Below, piece after piece: positions 36,093 to 45,416 of a stretch of 64,000 bases of DNA. Both the position numbers and the translations under genes were made by a program. This stretch comes from Neobacillus mesonae (lineage in GTDB: Bacteria; Bacillota; Bacilli; Paenibacillales; Paenibacillaceae), in the NCBI GenBank assembly GCA_023715865.1, contig JAMBOW010000007.1:62001-126000 (forward strand), in the 5' to 3' direction. The first letter of the stretch is position 1; every line of letters begins with the position of its first letter. The notes under the pieces are model-generated. The model ran no database searches, was not told the DNA's origin, and worked only from the letters and a program-made list of their open reading frames with translations.

Positions 36093-36689
36093 TCAACGAT
36101 CAAGTGTCTTCCAGGCGAGTAAGGCATCAACGGATTGATGATCTGTATGAAAAGAAGCCTCAAATGATGGATTTTTAAGATTATGGAAGCCTTTCAGCAC
36201 GATGACGTCATATCCAAGCGCAAGCAGTTCCTGTTCATCCCATCCGCTGTGATGACTTTGATAACGTTCACCATTCAGTTGATAATGGTCAATCCCGACC
36301 TGCGGAAAGTAACCCCTTGGGGTAAAAATGATAATGCGGTGCTTTGCAATTTGTTCCGCCTGCTGAAGCAGCTCCATTCCGTCCTTTTTTGTAAAATGTT
36401 CAAGCGAGTCAATCATGGTCACAGTAGAAATAGACTTTTTCACAAACAAGCGGTTAATGGTTCTTGCATCGGCGTTTAAGGGAATAATGTGAGGGGAATG
36501 ATTTACGCGATGTTCGAGATAAGGACGATGTATTTCGAGTGCAATAATAAGCCTGCATTCATAATATTCAAGTAAATGACCTGGCCCGCTCCCAATATCC
36601 AGCACACTGTCTGAGAATCTCAGCAGCCTGCATAATAGTGGTAAAAGATCTGCCTGCTCAAGCTCCTGATACATAATGTATATCGTCAC
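36093..36689 (-). CDS. class I SAM-dependent methyltransferase
   Basis: A small methyltransferase of 198 residues with the SAM loop VLDIGSGPGHLLEYY (about 29-43), an acidic post-II residue in ALEIHRPYL and TMIDSLEHFTKKDG as motif IV. It is flanked by two GT2 genes and probably methylates a sugar of the surface glycan, which would block or decorate chain ends. The start is uncertain: the GTG at 36689 lies against AAGGA, and an ATG 5 codons in is 14 bases from the same site. Confidence 0.8.
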   Translation of the reverse strand: MTIYIMYQELEQADLLPLLCRLLRFSDSVLDIGSGPGHLLEYYECRLIIALEIHRPYLEHRVNHSPHIIPLNADARTINRLFVKKSISTVTMIDSLEHFTKKDGMELLQQAEQIAKHRIIIFTPRGYFPQVGIDHYQLNGERYQSHHSGWDEQELLALGYDVIVLKGFHNLKNPSFEASFHTDHQSVDALLAWKTLDR

Positions 36690-36728
36690 TCCTTCCTGAC
36701 AGACTCCTACAAAGGGTTTACTGACCCG

Positions 36729-37436
36729 CTAGATCAGTCCTCTGACACGATCTCGGTATTTGGCTTTCGTCATGCTGATCTCGTGTGCTATCGCCCCCTC
36801 ATACCGCAAGGTTCCCATGCCCTGGTGTCTTCGATATGCAGTCAGCGGCTGTGTAATGTAAGGAATGGAATGACCGGCGAGCAGCACACGATACCATAAA
36901 TCATAGTCATGAGTATAAGGCAAAGACTCGTCAAACAGCCCGACCGTAGTAAAAACGGACTTGTGTATCATAACAGTACAGCCATTCACCGGATTCCCGA
37001 GCAAAAAGAAGCGCAGCATTTCCTGTCTGGACATTGGCGAAGGTCCGGCTCTAAATTGCGTAACGACTCCATGCTCGTTAATATAATTAAAATTGGTATG
37101 AGATATGGAAGCTCCTAACTCCTGCATCATCCCAACCTGCATCGCCACTTTCTCCGGATACAGCATATCGTCTGAGCTTAACCAGACAATGTATTCCCCT
37201 GATGCATATCGTATCCCGTGATTTAAAGCTGTCGCCGTTCCTCCATTCTGCTTGCCCAAATAGTAAATGTAGGGCCTATATGGATCTATTAAATTGGCAT
37301 GAATTGTGGAACCATCGTCAACAACGATAATTTCAATGGAGGGGTAGGTCTGCTCAAGGGCGCTTCGGATGGAATGATGAATGTAGGGGCAGTTATAAAA
37401 AGGAATGACGATCGTCACAAGCGGCTGAGTGTTCAT
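36729..37436 (-). CDS. GT2-type glycosyltransferase
   Basis: The protein has 235 residues. GT2 marks are VTIVIPFYNCPY, VDDGST and WLSSDDMLY near 91, with THDYDLWYRVLLAG near 183. It starts inside the ATGA overlap with the upstream SDR gene. It is paralogous to the 35346-36056 enzyme over its full length. Confidence 0.88.
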   Translation of the reverse strand: MNTQPLVTIVIPFYNCPYIHHSIRSALEQTYPSIEIIVVDDGSTIHANLIDPYRPYIYYLGKQNGGTATALNHGIRYASGEYIVWLSSDDMLYPEKVAMQVGMMQELGASISHTNFNYINEHGVVTQFRAGPSPMSRQEMLRFFLLGNPVNGCTVMIHKSVFTTVGLFDESLPYTHDYDLWYRVLLAGHSIPYITQPLTAYRRHQGMGTLRYEGAIAHEISMTKAKYRDRVRGLI

Positions 37437-38377
37437 GCGAGTCCTCCTCTCTTCGCAGCTCGGGCATCGTTAAGAATATCCAGAATGGATTGAGCAAAGG
37501 GGATCAGAGGCTGCCATCCCAGCTCCCGAAGAGAAGCGTTATGGTCATCGCTCGCAGAGCTTCCGCCTGGTCCTGACGACGGGGCCCCCCACTCCAGCGG
37601 CACTTGGCTTGCTGCATGCGAGACTATAAGCTCTGTGACTTCTCCGAGCTTCCGTTCTGTCCCTGAGATGACGGGGTAGACGACACCCGGCTTACCAGAC
37701 TGCAGCAGCAGAGCGTATGCCCGCACAGCGTCTCTTACATCCAGAAAATCTCTCCTGTCCTCAGGAGAAGATAAACGAAATGGAGCAGGTTCGCTTCCTG
37801 ATTCGGCAGCTGCAGCATGCCGGGCCAGCAGGGTGCATATTCCGGTAGACGGTCCAGGACCGATAAGATTGCCTGGCTCGGCATATACAATAGGCTGCCC
37901 ATACAGAGAGGTCCAGGCTAAGGCCATGATTTCTTCAATATATTTACTGAGACTGTAAGGATGCGGAGGGGCATAAGGGCCCCCGGCAGGTGGTGTATAC
38001 TTTAGTCTTGATCCAACAATCACTATTCTGCAGTGCGGAATTGCACGGGCAGCATCAAGCAAATAAAGCGGGGACATTACATTGACCTGCATCGTCGTCA
38101 GCGGATCTGCCCATGAAGCCGGAACCGAGTTCTGACCTGCCAAGTGAAGCACATAGTCCGGCTGGATGTTGTGAACGAGCTGATGTACCGCTCCCCGATC
38201 TTCCAAATCGCAATGATAAACTGCATTGGCCGCCTGCAATGTGACTCCGGAAGATGCCCGAAGAACGGCAGCGACTTTCGCTCCAAGCTGAGTCAAATGC
38301 TCCACAGCGTGTCTGCCGGTAAATCCGGCAGCGCCCGTCACCAGCACCACTTTATCCTTTAATGCATTTTCTCCCAT
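37433..38377 (-). CDS. NAD(P)-dependent sugar epimerase/reductase (SDR family)
   Basis: A 314-residue extended short-chain dehydrogenase. The nucleotide-binding motif VTGAAGFTGRHAV (14-26) and catalytic YSLSK (YxxxK, near 140) are intact. It looks most like the GDP-4-keto-6-deoxymannose reductase and UDP-sugar 4-epimerase branch. In this operon it would act on a nucleotide sugar made by the dehydratase, reductase and 2-epimerase enzymes encoded upstream. It overlaps its upstream neighbour by 19 bases. Gly/Ser/Pro-rich residues near 265-280 are unusual. Confidence 0.83.
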   Translation of the reverse strand: MGENALKDKVVLVTGAAGFTGRHAVEHLTQLGAKVAAVLRASSGVTLQAANAVYHCDLEDRGAVHQLVHNIQPDYVLHLAGQNSVPASWADPLTTMQVNVMSPLYLLDAARAIPHCRIVIVGSRLKYTPPAGGPYAPPHPYSLSKYIEEIMALAWTSLYGQPIVYAEPGNLIGPGPSTGICTLLARHAAAAESGSEPAPFRLSSPEDRRDFLDVRDAVRAYALLLQSGKPGVVYPVISGTERKLGEVTELIVSHAASQVPLEWGAPSSGPGGSSASDDHNASLRELGWQPLIPFAQSILDILNDARAAKRGGLA

Positions 38378-39189
38378 TCCGCCAGCTCCTTCAGCATCTC
38401 AGAATAAGATGGCAAAGACCACTTTGCGTCTTCGCGTGTCACTGCGAGTGTTCGGTCCTGAACCATCTTCCCGCTGGGAATAATGACGGTGTCTGCTGTT
38501 TTCCAAATCTCTTTAAACAGCAGCAGCAGCTCATATTTGGTGACCGGCTTGGGATGTGCAAGATGAATTAATCCCGAAATTTTAGTTTGCATATAGTAAT
38601 CCACTGCTTTCGCAAGCTCAAGTGTTGTGACCCCGTTCCATCTCACATGGGTATAGCCTTGCACAACCCCTTTTTGGTTCAGGAACCAGTGCAGGAGACC
38701 GATTCCGTGCTTCCTCATCTCAGGACCGATGATTGAGGTTCGGATGGTAAGATGACTCGGAGAACGAACTTCTCCGAGTGCTTTTGTAATCGCATATACG
38801 GAGTCGCCGTCTGTAACGGCATCCTCCGTGTAATTCCCCTCTCCATCGCCCTTAAATACACAGTCGGTACTGATATGGAGCAGCCGGGCATGAATTTGGT
38901 CCGCAAGGGCAGCAAGCCGATGCGGCAAAAAGCCATTCACGTGGTAAGCCTGAATTACATTTTTATCGGCATGATGATTAAGAATTCCTACTGCATTAAT
39001 AATGATATCGGGCCGGACCGCCTTGATTAGCAAATCTACGCCGTGAATATCATTTACATCAAGTATCAGCCCGTTCGGGTCCTTTTTGTCACGTGACGTA
39101 TAAAAAACGCTGTGCTGACCCTGCTTCTTGAAGTAATCTACCAGGATATGGCCTGCCATGCCATGTCCGCCAACAATAAGCAATTTCAT
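38359..39189 (-). CDS. RmlD-like nucleotide-sugar reductase
   Basis: A 276-residue RmlD-superfamily reductase with N-terminal LLIVGGHGMAGHIL, STDCVFKGDGEGNYTED near 113 and a YAITKALGE catalytic segment near 137. It lacks the C-terminal cupin of CapF-type reductases and has the size of RmlD and WbvR. Next to a 4,6-dehydratase and a 2-epimerase it most resembles the C4-reduction step of UDP-L-QuiNAc or UDP-L-FucNAc synthesis rather than dTDP-rhamnose synthesis, since rmlB and rmlC are absent here. It overlaps the dehydratase gene by 4 bases. Confidence 0.82.
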   Translation of the reverse strand: MKLLIVGGHGMAGHILVDYFKKQGQHSVFYTSRDKKDPNGLILDVNDIHGVDLLIKAVRPDIIINAVGILNHHADKNVIQAYHVNGFLPHRLAALADQIHARLLHISTDCVFKGDGEGNYTEDAVTDGDSVYAITKALGEVRSPSHLTIRTSIIGPEMRKHGIGLLHWFLNQKGVVQGYTHVRWNGVTTLELAKAVDYYMQTKISGLIHLAHPKPVTKYELLLLFKEIWKTADTVIIPSGKMVQDRTLAVTREDAKWSLPSYSEMLKELAEWEKMH

Positions 39190-40172
39190 GCAAGGAACCC
39201 CCCGCGCTGCAGGATCTCCCGGATCTCCTCTTTTGTCATAAGATTGAACTCGGAGCTGAAGCTGGAGAAAGTAACCGGCTTATGATCTTTGTACCGCTCT
39301 TTTAAGACAGGCAGATTAAGTGTTGGCAAAATAACGAGATATTGATCGTCATAAACGATGGTCGTTCTGCTTTCAAACTCACTCATTAAAATTTCGTGAA
39401 TCTTCTCTCCCGGTCTCGTTCCCCGCTCTACAATCTGCACATTAGGGACGCCGGCATCCTCAATAAGCACTTCAGCCAGATCAACGATTTTACAAGTCGG
39501 CATCGTCATGACGAAGATCTCACCGCCAACACTTTCGATGGAAGCTTTGAATAACAGTGAAATGGCATCCCGCAGGGTGAGGAAAAAGCGGGTCATGTGC
39601 ATATCCGTTATGGAGACTATTCCTTTATTGCGAATTTGATCCTTGAACAGATGCACGACACTTCCGTTTGTACCCAGTACATTTCCCCCGCGCACGGTTA
39701 CAAATGCCGTGCTGCTGTGCAGCAGGTTGGCATAGACGATCAGTTTTTCGCCGATCGCTTTGGTCATACCGTAAAAATTAGACGGGTTAGCCGCTTTGTC
39801 AGTTGAAATGTAGATTACTTTCTTTACTTCATTCTCTACGGCTGCTTCAATTACATTTTGTGTACCGATGACATTTGTCTTCAATGCCTCATAAGGCTGA
39901 TCCTCACATACAGGCACATGTTTCAGTGCTGCAAGATGGTACACATAATCAATTCCGCGGCAAGCCGCCACAAGCGCATCTTTATCCCGTATATCACCGA
40001 TGCAGAATTTTAGCCGCTCATCCTCAAATTCACGGCTCATCGCTACCTGACTTGATTCCCCCCGGGAGTAAACGATAATTTCGCTAGGGTTCATTGTTAA
40101 GAGCTGTCTTATAAGTTCATGTCCCCATGATCCTGTGCCGCCTGTCACGAGGATTCTCTGATTCTCAAACAT
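39186..40172 (-). CDS. UDP-GlcNAc 4,6-dehydratase-like protein (CapD/PseB/FlaA1 type)
   Basis: A soluble polysaccharide-biosynthesis dehydratase of 328 residues. It has ILVTGGTGSWG near the start, LKHVPVCEDQPYEALKTN near 95, STDKAANPSNFYGMTK (about 125-140) with a normal Tyr-x-x-x-Lys pair, and RGTRPGEKIHEIL near 265. It removes water from UDP-GlcNAc to give a 4-keto-6-deoxy sugar, with possible C5 inversion. The start at 40172 is supported by TTGGAGGG at 7-base spacing. It overlaps the 2-epimerase gene by 8 bases. Confidence 0.87.
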   Translation of the reverse strand: MFENQRILVTGGTGSWGHELIRQLLTMNPSEIIVYSRGESSQVAMSREFEDERLKFCIGDIRDKDALVAACRGIDYVYHLAALKHVPVCEDQPYEALKTNVIGTQNVIEAAVENEVKKVIYISTDKAANPSNFYGMTKAIGEKLIVYANLLHSSTAFVTVRGGNVLGTNGSVVHLFKDQIRNKGIVSITDMHMTRFFLTLRDAISLLFKASIESVGGEIFVMTMPTCKIVDLAEVLIEDAGVPNVQIVERGTRPGEKIHEILMSEFESRTTIVYDDQYLVILPTLNLPVLKERYKDHKPVTFSSFSSEFNLMTKEEIREILQRGGFLA

Positions 40173-41256
40173 GCAGTTTCCCTCCAAGTAGAAATTTGAC
40201 GACCTTATCCGATACATCATGGGCCAGATATCCCTTTGGGCATTCCCACTTCGATTCCAGCTCCATCATAAGGGTTACGGATTCCGCGATCCGATCCGCA
40301 TCTACGCCGGATACGATATTGCTTCCACAATCCACCGTTTCAGGTCTTTCAGTCGTTCTGCGCATTGTAACGGTCGGAATCCCCATAATGCAGCATTCCT
40401 CTTGTACGGTCCCGCTGTCGGTCAATGCGCAGCTCGCATTTTTTTCAAGCAGCAAAAAATCAAAAAATCCGAATGGCTCATGAAATTCAACGAGAGGGTC
40501 CATTTCCAGCTTTAAATGCTCCTTGATCCGGGCTTTTGTGCGGGGATGGATACTGCAAATAATGCGCTGTCCATGCGACTTAGCGACCTTGTTCAAGCCC
40601 AGCATGATTTGTTCAAGATGGTGAGGTGAATCCACATTTTCTGCACGGTGAGCTGTGACGAGGAAGTACTTGCCGGAAGTCAGTCCTAGTGTTGTCATGA
40701 TGTTGCTGGCCATCATTTGCCCCTCGTACTGCTTCATTACTTCAAAAATGGGGTTGCCTGTCAGCACAATTCGCTGGCTAGGAATTCCTTCCCTGATGAG
40801 ATGCTGCTTGCTCTGTTCTGTATACGGCATATTGATTGTGGAAATGGCATCAATAACCCTTCGGTTCTTCTCCTCAGGTACATCAAGATCAAAGCAGCGG
40901 TTTCCCGCTTCCATATGCACGACCGGAATTCCCATTCGTTCAGCAAGAATAGCTGATAATGCACTGTTCGTATCACCAAGAAGCAGAATTTTGTCTGGCT
41001 GTTCCTTGATCAGAATAGACTCTAGCTGACCGAACATAGCAGACAGCTGACGCCCCAGTGACGCTGCTTCATCCTGAAGCACGTAATCCGGTGCCCGCAA
41101 GCCCAGCTCCTTAAAAAATTGACCGCTGAGACTTTCCGTGAAATTTTGCCCGGTGTGCACAAGCACATGCTTTTCTGCATATCGATCCAGTTTAGGAATG
41201 ATTAAGCTCAGGCGGATAATTTCCGGTCTGGTCCCAAGCACTGTTAAGATCTTCAT
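40165..41256 (-). CDS. UDP-N-acetylglucosamine 2-epimerase family protein
   Basis: The protein has 363 residues and the non-hydrolysing WecB/CapG pattern: LGTRPEIIRLS (6-16), HTGQNF, GDTNSALSA, HMEAGNRCFD near 117, CSIHPRTK near 235 and SGTVQEECC near 285. With dehydratase and reductase encoded next, the likely role is C2 inversion of a 6-deoxy-HexNAc nucleotide sugar. It is the first of four tightly overlapping sugar genes. Confidence 0.88.
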   Translation of the reverse strand: MKILTVLGTRPEIIRLSLIIPKLDRYAEKHVLVHTGQNFTESLSGQFFKELGLRAPDYVLQDEAASLGRQLSAMFGQLESILIKEQPDKILLLGDTNSALSAILAERMGIPVVHMEAGNRCFDLDVPEEKNRRVIDAISTINMPYTEQSKQHLIREGIPSQRIVLTGNPIFEVMKQYEGQMMASNIMTTLGLTSGKYFLVTAHRAENVDSPHHLEQIMLGLNKVAKSHGQRIICSIHPRTKARIKEHLKLEMDPLVEFHEPFGFFDFLLLEKNASCALTDSGTVQEECCIMGIPTVTMRRTTERPETVDCGSNIVSGVDADRIAESVTLMMELESKWECPKGYLAHDVSDKVVKFLLGGKLHV

Positions 41257-41334
41257 GATCTTCCCTCCTTTAAGTTGATCTGGCTTATGAATGTCCTTTG
41301 GGAAGTGCCCTTCATGGGAAATCTTTTCGGTATT

Positions 41335-42771
41335 CTATCCGGCTATACGAGGGCGTTTTTTTCGCTTTCTGACCATTGCTCTGCTTTTGGAGCGAGATTT
41401 ACTTTTAGTTAAAGAAGTACGCTTCGGGGTTTTGGCTAAAGGTTTCCTCTTCTTTTTTGGGGAACTTGGTTTCTTCGTTTTTTTTCTGCCTTTTAATTTC
41501 TTTAAACGATGCTTAGAGCGTTTTCTGGCGGTTCTGCTTTTCTGCAGGATTGATATTTTTTTTGGCCGCTCTGCTGCACTAAACCAATCAGGGAACAAGC
41601 TCCTCCATTGCTCTGTCATTTCTGATACATGCACTGAATAGGCAGCAGGGCTATATTGACGAGCCGCTTCCTCATGATTGCGATGGCCTGCCTGTTCAGC
41701 TCCTTGCCTATCTATAATGAATGGAGCCATCGTTGCTGCCAGCTGTTCCGTATCGCCAGGTGTAACCAGAAGGTGGCCGTTTCCGACAGATTCCATCATT
41801 TCTGCAAGCCCTCCTTGATGGAAAGCAACGACAGGTTTGCCGAAATACAGGCTCTCGAGGGCTGTCATCCCAAACCCTTCCTTTACCAGGCTTGGAATAA
41901 CCGCAATATCCATAGCGCTGTAGGCCCTGCTTACATCTTCGATGAATTCTGTAAATAAAAATTGATGAATACAGCCGGAATGCTGTATAAGAGATAAACA
42001 TTCCTCATAGTAAGCGAGATCTACAGGTTTGCCGATAATCCAAAACCGGGTATGGGGGAACCGCTGGCATAATAACAAAGCAGACTCCACAAAGGGTTTA
42101 AGTCCCTTTGCTTCAAATATGAAGGAAGAGATATACCCGACACAGCAATGTTCAGATGTAAGCCCAAGCTCGTTACGCTGGTTCATTCGCAAGCGATCCC
42201 ACACTTCTGTCCCGGCCAGTGAGTCATTCCATGTCGGTGACAGTATGGTCAGCTTTGACGGAATCGTACTCTGCCGCAAAGGCTCTGCAACGGTATGAGA
42301 AATAGCAATCACCCAGTCACTGTGTTCATCAATAAAACGGACGGCTTCTTCTGTATATGGATTACTTTGAATCATTTCTGTGAGTTTCCAGATGACAGGA
42401 ATTCCGAGTGCTCGGGCCGCCATGGCAGGTACAACATTGACACAGGTATTGGTGATGACCATGTGGGGATTTTCCGCCCGCAGGAGCTCCAGCACTTGAT
42501 GAGAGGAAGGAACCTGCATCAATTTGTCAGCATCTTCTCTTAGATGCTCGTATGGCATATACATATAATGGAGGAGCTCATAAGGCTGTATTAATACGCG
42601 AACCGCCCTTTCTCTTGCCATGCGCTCAATTATGCCTTCGCTAGGAACAACCAGTACACAGTCGTAGTAGGATTGCATTTGCTGCAAGAAGCTCAGCAGA
42701 AGCTTTTCCGCTCCTGTAATGCTAACCGTGCTGCTGATATGACTGAACAACATCAGCTTAGGTTTTAGCAC
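41335..42771 (-). CDS. GT4-type glycosyltransferase with long polybasic C-terminal tail
   Basis: A 478-residue protein. Residues 1-400 are a GT4 enzyme (SSTVSITGAEKLLL near 15; GFGMTALESLYFGKPVVAF near 300, with the ExxxxxG donor motif). The last 75 residues are about half Lys or Arg with many Ser, Thr and Pro and no hydrophobic core, so they are unstructured. Such a tail is foreign to GT4 enzymes but is echoed in several neighbours. The start is GTG at 42771 behind AAGGAGG with 8-base spacing. A localisation function for the tail is inference. Confidence 0.88.
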   Translation of the reverse strand: MLKPKLMLFSHISSTVSITGAEKLLLSFLQQMQSYYDCVLVVPSEGIIERMARERAVRVLIQPYELLHYMYMPYEHLREDADKLMQVPSSHQVLELLRAENPHMVITNTCVNVVPAMAARALGIPVIWKLTEMIQSNPYTEEAVRFIDEHSDWVIAISHTVAEPLRQSTIPSKLTILSPTWNDSLAGTEVWDRLRMNQRNELGLTSEHCCVGYISSFIFEAKGLKPFVESALLLCQRFPHTRFWIIGKPVDLAYYEECLSLIQHSGCIHQFLFTEFIEDVSRAYSAMDIAVIPSLVKEGFGMTALESLYFGKPVVAFHQGGLAEMMESVGNGHLLVTPGDTEQLAATMAPFIIDRQGAEQAGHRNHEEAARQYSPAAYSVHVSEMTEQWRSLFPDWFSAAERPKKISILQKSRTARKRSKHRLKKLKGRKKTKKPSSPKKKRKPLAKTPKRTSLTKSKSRSKSRAMVRKRKKRPRIAG

Positions 42772-42883
42772 TGCCCTCACCTCCTTTTAAGGGGACACTT
42801 TAACGACAATATATTCTTTGATCAAACATGTCCGACCCGACCTTTAAACCCTGTCAATCGTACAATTTAGGTAATGTGAGCCT

Positions 42884-44020
42884 CTAGCCAAATATAATTT
42901 GCAGCAGACTGTTTAAGCGGTGAGCATAGGTATGCTCATTCCAGGTACGTTCAAACCCCCGAAGCGCAATCTCCTGTCTCTTATCTTCATTTGCAAGGTA
43001 ATACTCGATTTTATCTATCATGTCAGAATGAGTTTCAAAGGTTTCAATCTCTACTCCGGGGGTATAAAAACGGCTTAGATCAGATCTTACATCGGTAAGC
43101 TGTAAAGTTGCACAAGCGGAAATTTCAAAAGTGCGGGGGTTAGGGGATAAAGGCGGGATTTTAAGACTGTTGTTATTCATCGAATCATCCACGTGAGAGC
43201 GGTGCAGATTAAGAACAATTTTCGTTCCATTATATACATCCTTGGTCTCCTCAGGACTCATCCAGCGATTCAGTTCAATGCGCTTCCGGTATCTTTCGAA
43301 ATGAGGCAGTCGGTCCCACCAGATTCCGTTAAAGACTGTGTTATGGGACATCAAACGAGGAAGGACTGGATTAAAAAATCTCACCCTGTTCCAGTAACCG
43401 GAGCCGATAAAGCTGACATCTCTTCGGGCCGATGATGCAAATGTATTCGGATAGTAGTGAGGGGTATAGGCAGCGAACGGTAAATAGTGAACCTCCGAGC
43501 AGCCTTGATTCCGATACAGTTCAACACAATTCAGCTCTAGGGTAAAAATATAATCATAATGCGGCGCGATGTTCACCGTCATATCCGTATAGTATGGATC
43601 ATCTGTAAGCCATACGGCTGTCCGCACGCCCATGCTGCGAATCGTATTCACTTCCTCGACAGGCAGAGACATGCCATCCAGCACCAGCACCAAATCCGGC
43701 ATAACCTGGCGAACCAACGGAGTAACCGTATGATCTGGATTTGCGACATGAACGGCAGATACCATCGTTTGCAATGTTTCCAGGACCGCTTGATCTATTG
43801 GTCCATAGGGGAAGCCCTTTCCTGAAGTGACATATACGACTTGAATCGGCCGAGTAGGCAGCGGCTCCTGTGCTCGACTCATCATGTAATTTGCGCGGCC
43901 TCGCAAGTAGCCGTCATCGAATCCTCGTAAAAACTGCTTTTTTTGGATGACAGATTTTGGAGCATTACCTAATCTCCTGGGTGAAGAAGCCTTTTTCTTC
44001 AGCCTATGTTTCACAGCCAC
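42884..44020 (-). CDS. CgeB-like spore maturation glycosyltransferase
   Basis: A 378-residue protein. The C-terminal half (about 285-375) is the Glyco_trans_1_2/CgeB domain, with NPRTFEISACATLQLTD, EIETFETHSDMIDKIEYYLA and NEHTYAHR. The first 28 residues are polybasic, and residues 29-45 contain the module GFDDGYLRG. CgeB is needed for outer spore-surface glycosylation in B. subtilis. It is a tandem paralogue of the next upstream gene (44088-45149). The start is GTG at 44020 behind GGAGG. Confidence 0.87.
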   Translation of the reverse strand: MAVKHRLKKKASSPRRLGNAPKSVIQKKQFLRGFDDGYLRGRANYMMSRAQEPLPTRPIQVVYVTSGKGFPYGPIDQAVLETLQTMVSAVHVANPDHTVTPLVRQVMPDLVLVLDGMSLPVEEVNTIRSMGVRTAVWLTDDPYYTDMTVNIAPHYDYIFTLELNCVELYRNQGCSEVHYLPFAAYTPHYYPNTFASSARRDVSFIGSGYWNRVRFFNPVLPRLMSHNTVFNGIWWDRLPHFERYRKRIELNRWMSPEETKDVYNGTKIVLNLHRSHVDDSMNNNSLKIPPLSPNPRTFEISACATLQLTDVRSDLSRFYTPGVEIETFETHSDMIDKIEYYLANEDKRQEIALRGFERTWNEHTYAHRLNSLLQIIFG

Positions 44021-44087
44021 ACCTATCGTCCTCCTTCAAAGTTAAAGATGCCGGAAATAACGGTACAAGAACTGCCGTTTCCTGCTT

Positions 44088-45149
44088 CTATATATAGCTG
44101 AGCAGCATTTCTATTCTGTGTCTCATGGTGTGATACTGGCTCGTGGTCATGAGTCCGCGCCAGGAGATGGCCAAGCGTTCTTCTTCATGATAAAGGTAAT
44201 AGTCCATCTTCTCTTGCAGCTCCTGCGCAGTATGGAATGTCTCAATGTCATAACCCGGCCGGTAATACAGCGTCAGATCTTCACGTACATCAGTCAGCTG
44301 GAGCGTACCGCAGGCGTTAATCTCATAGGTACGGGGATTAATCGAGCCCCCGGTAATATTGTGCGTATTCCGATTATCCATTCCCGGAGTGGTCGGCCTA
44401 TGCATGTTGATCACAATTTTTGCTCCATTGTAATAATTTACAGATTCCTGCGGGGGAATCCAGCCGGGGCGAATAAATGGACGAATCAGCTTCAGCCTGC
44501 TCAGTCTTTCCCATTGCCCGCCCGCAATCATCACGCGTTTATTTTTCAAGTAAGGGGCAAGCTCGTCGAATAACTCGATTCGATTCCAAAACCCAGTGCC
44601 GATAAAACAGATATCGTATCGGTAATCTGGACTGATCTTTCTTGGCTTGTAAAGTAAAGGGTCTGCTCCAAGCGGAAGATAATACACCTTATCAGCTCCA
44701 AGTGCTTTGTAAAAAGGTACCGCATGCATTTCATGCGTAAAAACCAAGTTGTAGTGCAAACAAATCTCTGCCGTGTCTTCTGTAAAATATGGATCATCTA
44801 CAAACCAGATCGCAGTCAGGATTCCTTTGGATCGAATTTGCTTCACTTGCGCCAGGTGATCGTCCGGAAAAATGTGGAGCCCGTTCAGTACCAGCATCAA
44901 ATCCGGATGATGCTCATCAGCCATCTCTGCCATATGCTTTCTATCCGCTACAATACATTCGCGCGCACACAAGGCGAGTGCAGCCACGATTCCTTCATCA
45001 ATGGCATCAAACCCCTGGGGAACATACATCACCTTCAGATCCCAGTACAACGGAAGTTCATTCTCTATTCTGCTAAGAATGGATTCACATCCGCCATATC
45101 GAACGCCTTCTTCGTATCCGTCATTGAAGCCCTGAAGTTTTTGGTTCAT
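44088..45149 (-). CDS. CgeB-like spore maturation glycosyltransferase
   Basis: The protein has 353 residues. The C-terminal CgeB domain shows NPRTYEINACGTLQLTDVRE near 270 and YDIETFHTAQELQEKM. The N-terminus lacks the polybasic stretch of its paralogue but begins directly with the glycine module GFNDGYEEGVRYGG (residues 7-20). AAAGGGG precedes the ATG. It is preceded by a terminator at 45352-45403, so the promoter for this and the genes downstream should lie in 45150-45350. Confidence 0.88.
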   Translation of the reverse strand: MNQKLQGFNDGYEEGVRYGGCESILSRIENELPLYWDLKVMYVPQGFDAIDEGIVAALALCARECIVADRKHMAEMADEHHPDLMLVLNGLHIFPDDHLAQVKQIRSKGILTAIWFVDDPYFTEDTAEICLHYNLVFTHEMHAVPFYKALGADKVYYLPLGADPLLYKPRKISPDYRYDICFIGTGFWNRIELFDELAPYLKNKRVMIAGGQWERLSRLKLIRPFIRPGWIPPQESVNYYNGAKIVINMHRPTTPGMDNRNTHNITGGSINPRTYEINACGTLQLTDVREDLTLYYRPGYDIETFHTAQELQEKMDYYLYHEEERLAISWRGLMTTSQYHTMRHRIEMLLSYI

Positions 45150-45351
45150 CCCCTTTCACCTCTCGTTCCTCGCCCTAATGATACTGTGTATTGTGTAATC
45201 ACTTCTAACTATATGCCGGGGTGTCAAATGCATCATGGACCTCTGTCCACTGCATGGCAAAATTGGCATTTGTACGGCGAACAAACATCACGAATCATGG
45301 TCAATTTTATAAATAAAGGCTTGTACACCTTCCAAGTACCAGCCCAATTAC
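45150..45351 (-). promoter_or_regulatory. probable promoter region of the cgeB-like genes
   Basis: This 202-base gap follows a strong terminator and precedes the first CgeB-like gene, so it should hold a promoter. A CATATAGTT segment (45219-45211 on the minus strand) resembles a sigma-E/sigma-K -10, but no matching -35 was found. Confidence 0.35.
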
Positions 45352-45403
45352 AAAAAAACAACTGTCTTTAAGAGCTGTAAAATCTGCTCTTTGAGGACAG
45401 TTG
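45352..45403 (-). terminator. terminator of the small-protein operon
   Basis: CAACTGTC (45359-45366) pairs with GACAGTTG (45396-45403), extended inside by AGAGC/GCTCT. Seven T residues follow on the minus strand. Confidence 0.85.
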
Positions 45404-45416
45404 GCTTATTTATTTA

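Noticed and set aside
41291..41641. Plus-strand Phe/Leu-rich frame opposite the GT4 tail
   Set aside because: It is the antisense shadow of the Lys-rich tail, where Lys codons read as Phe on the other strand.
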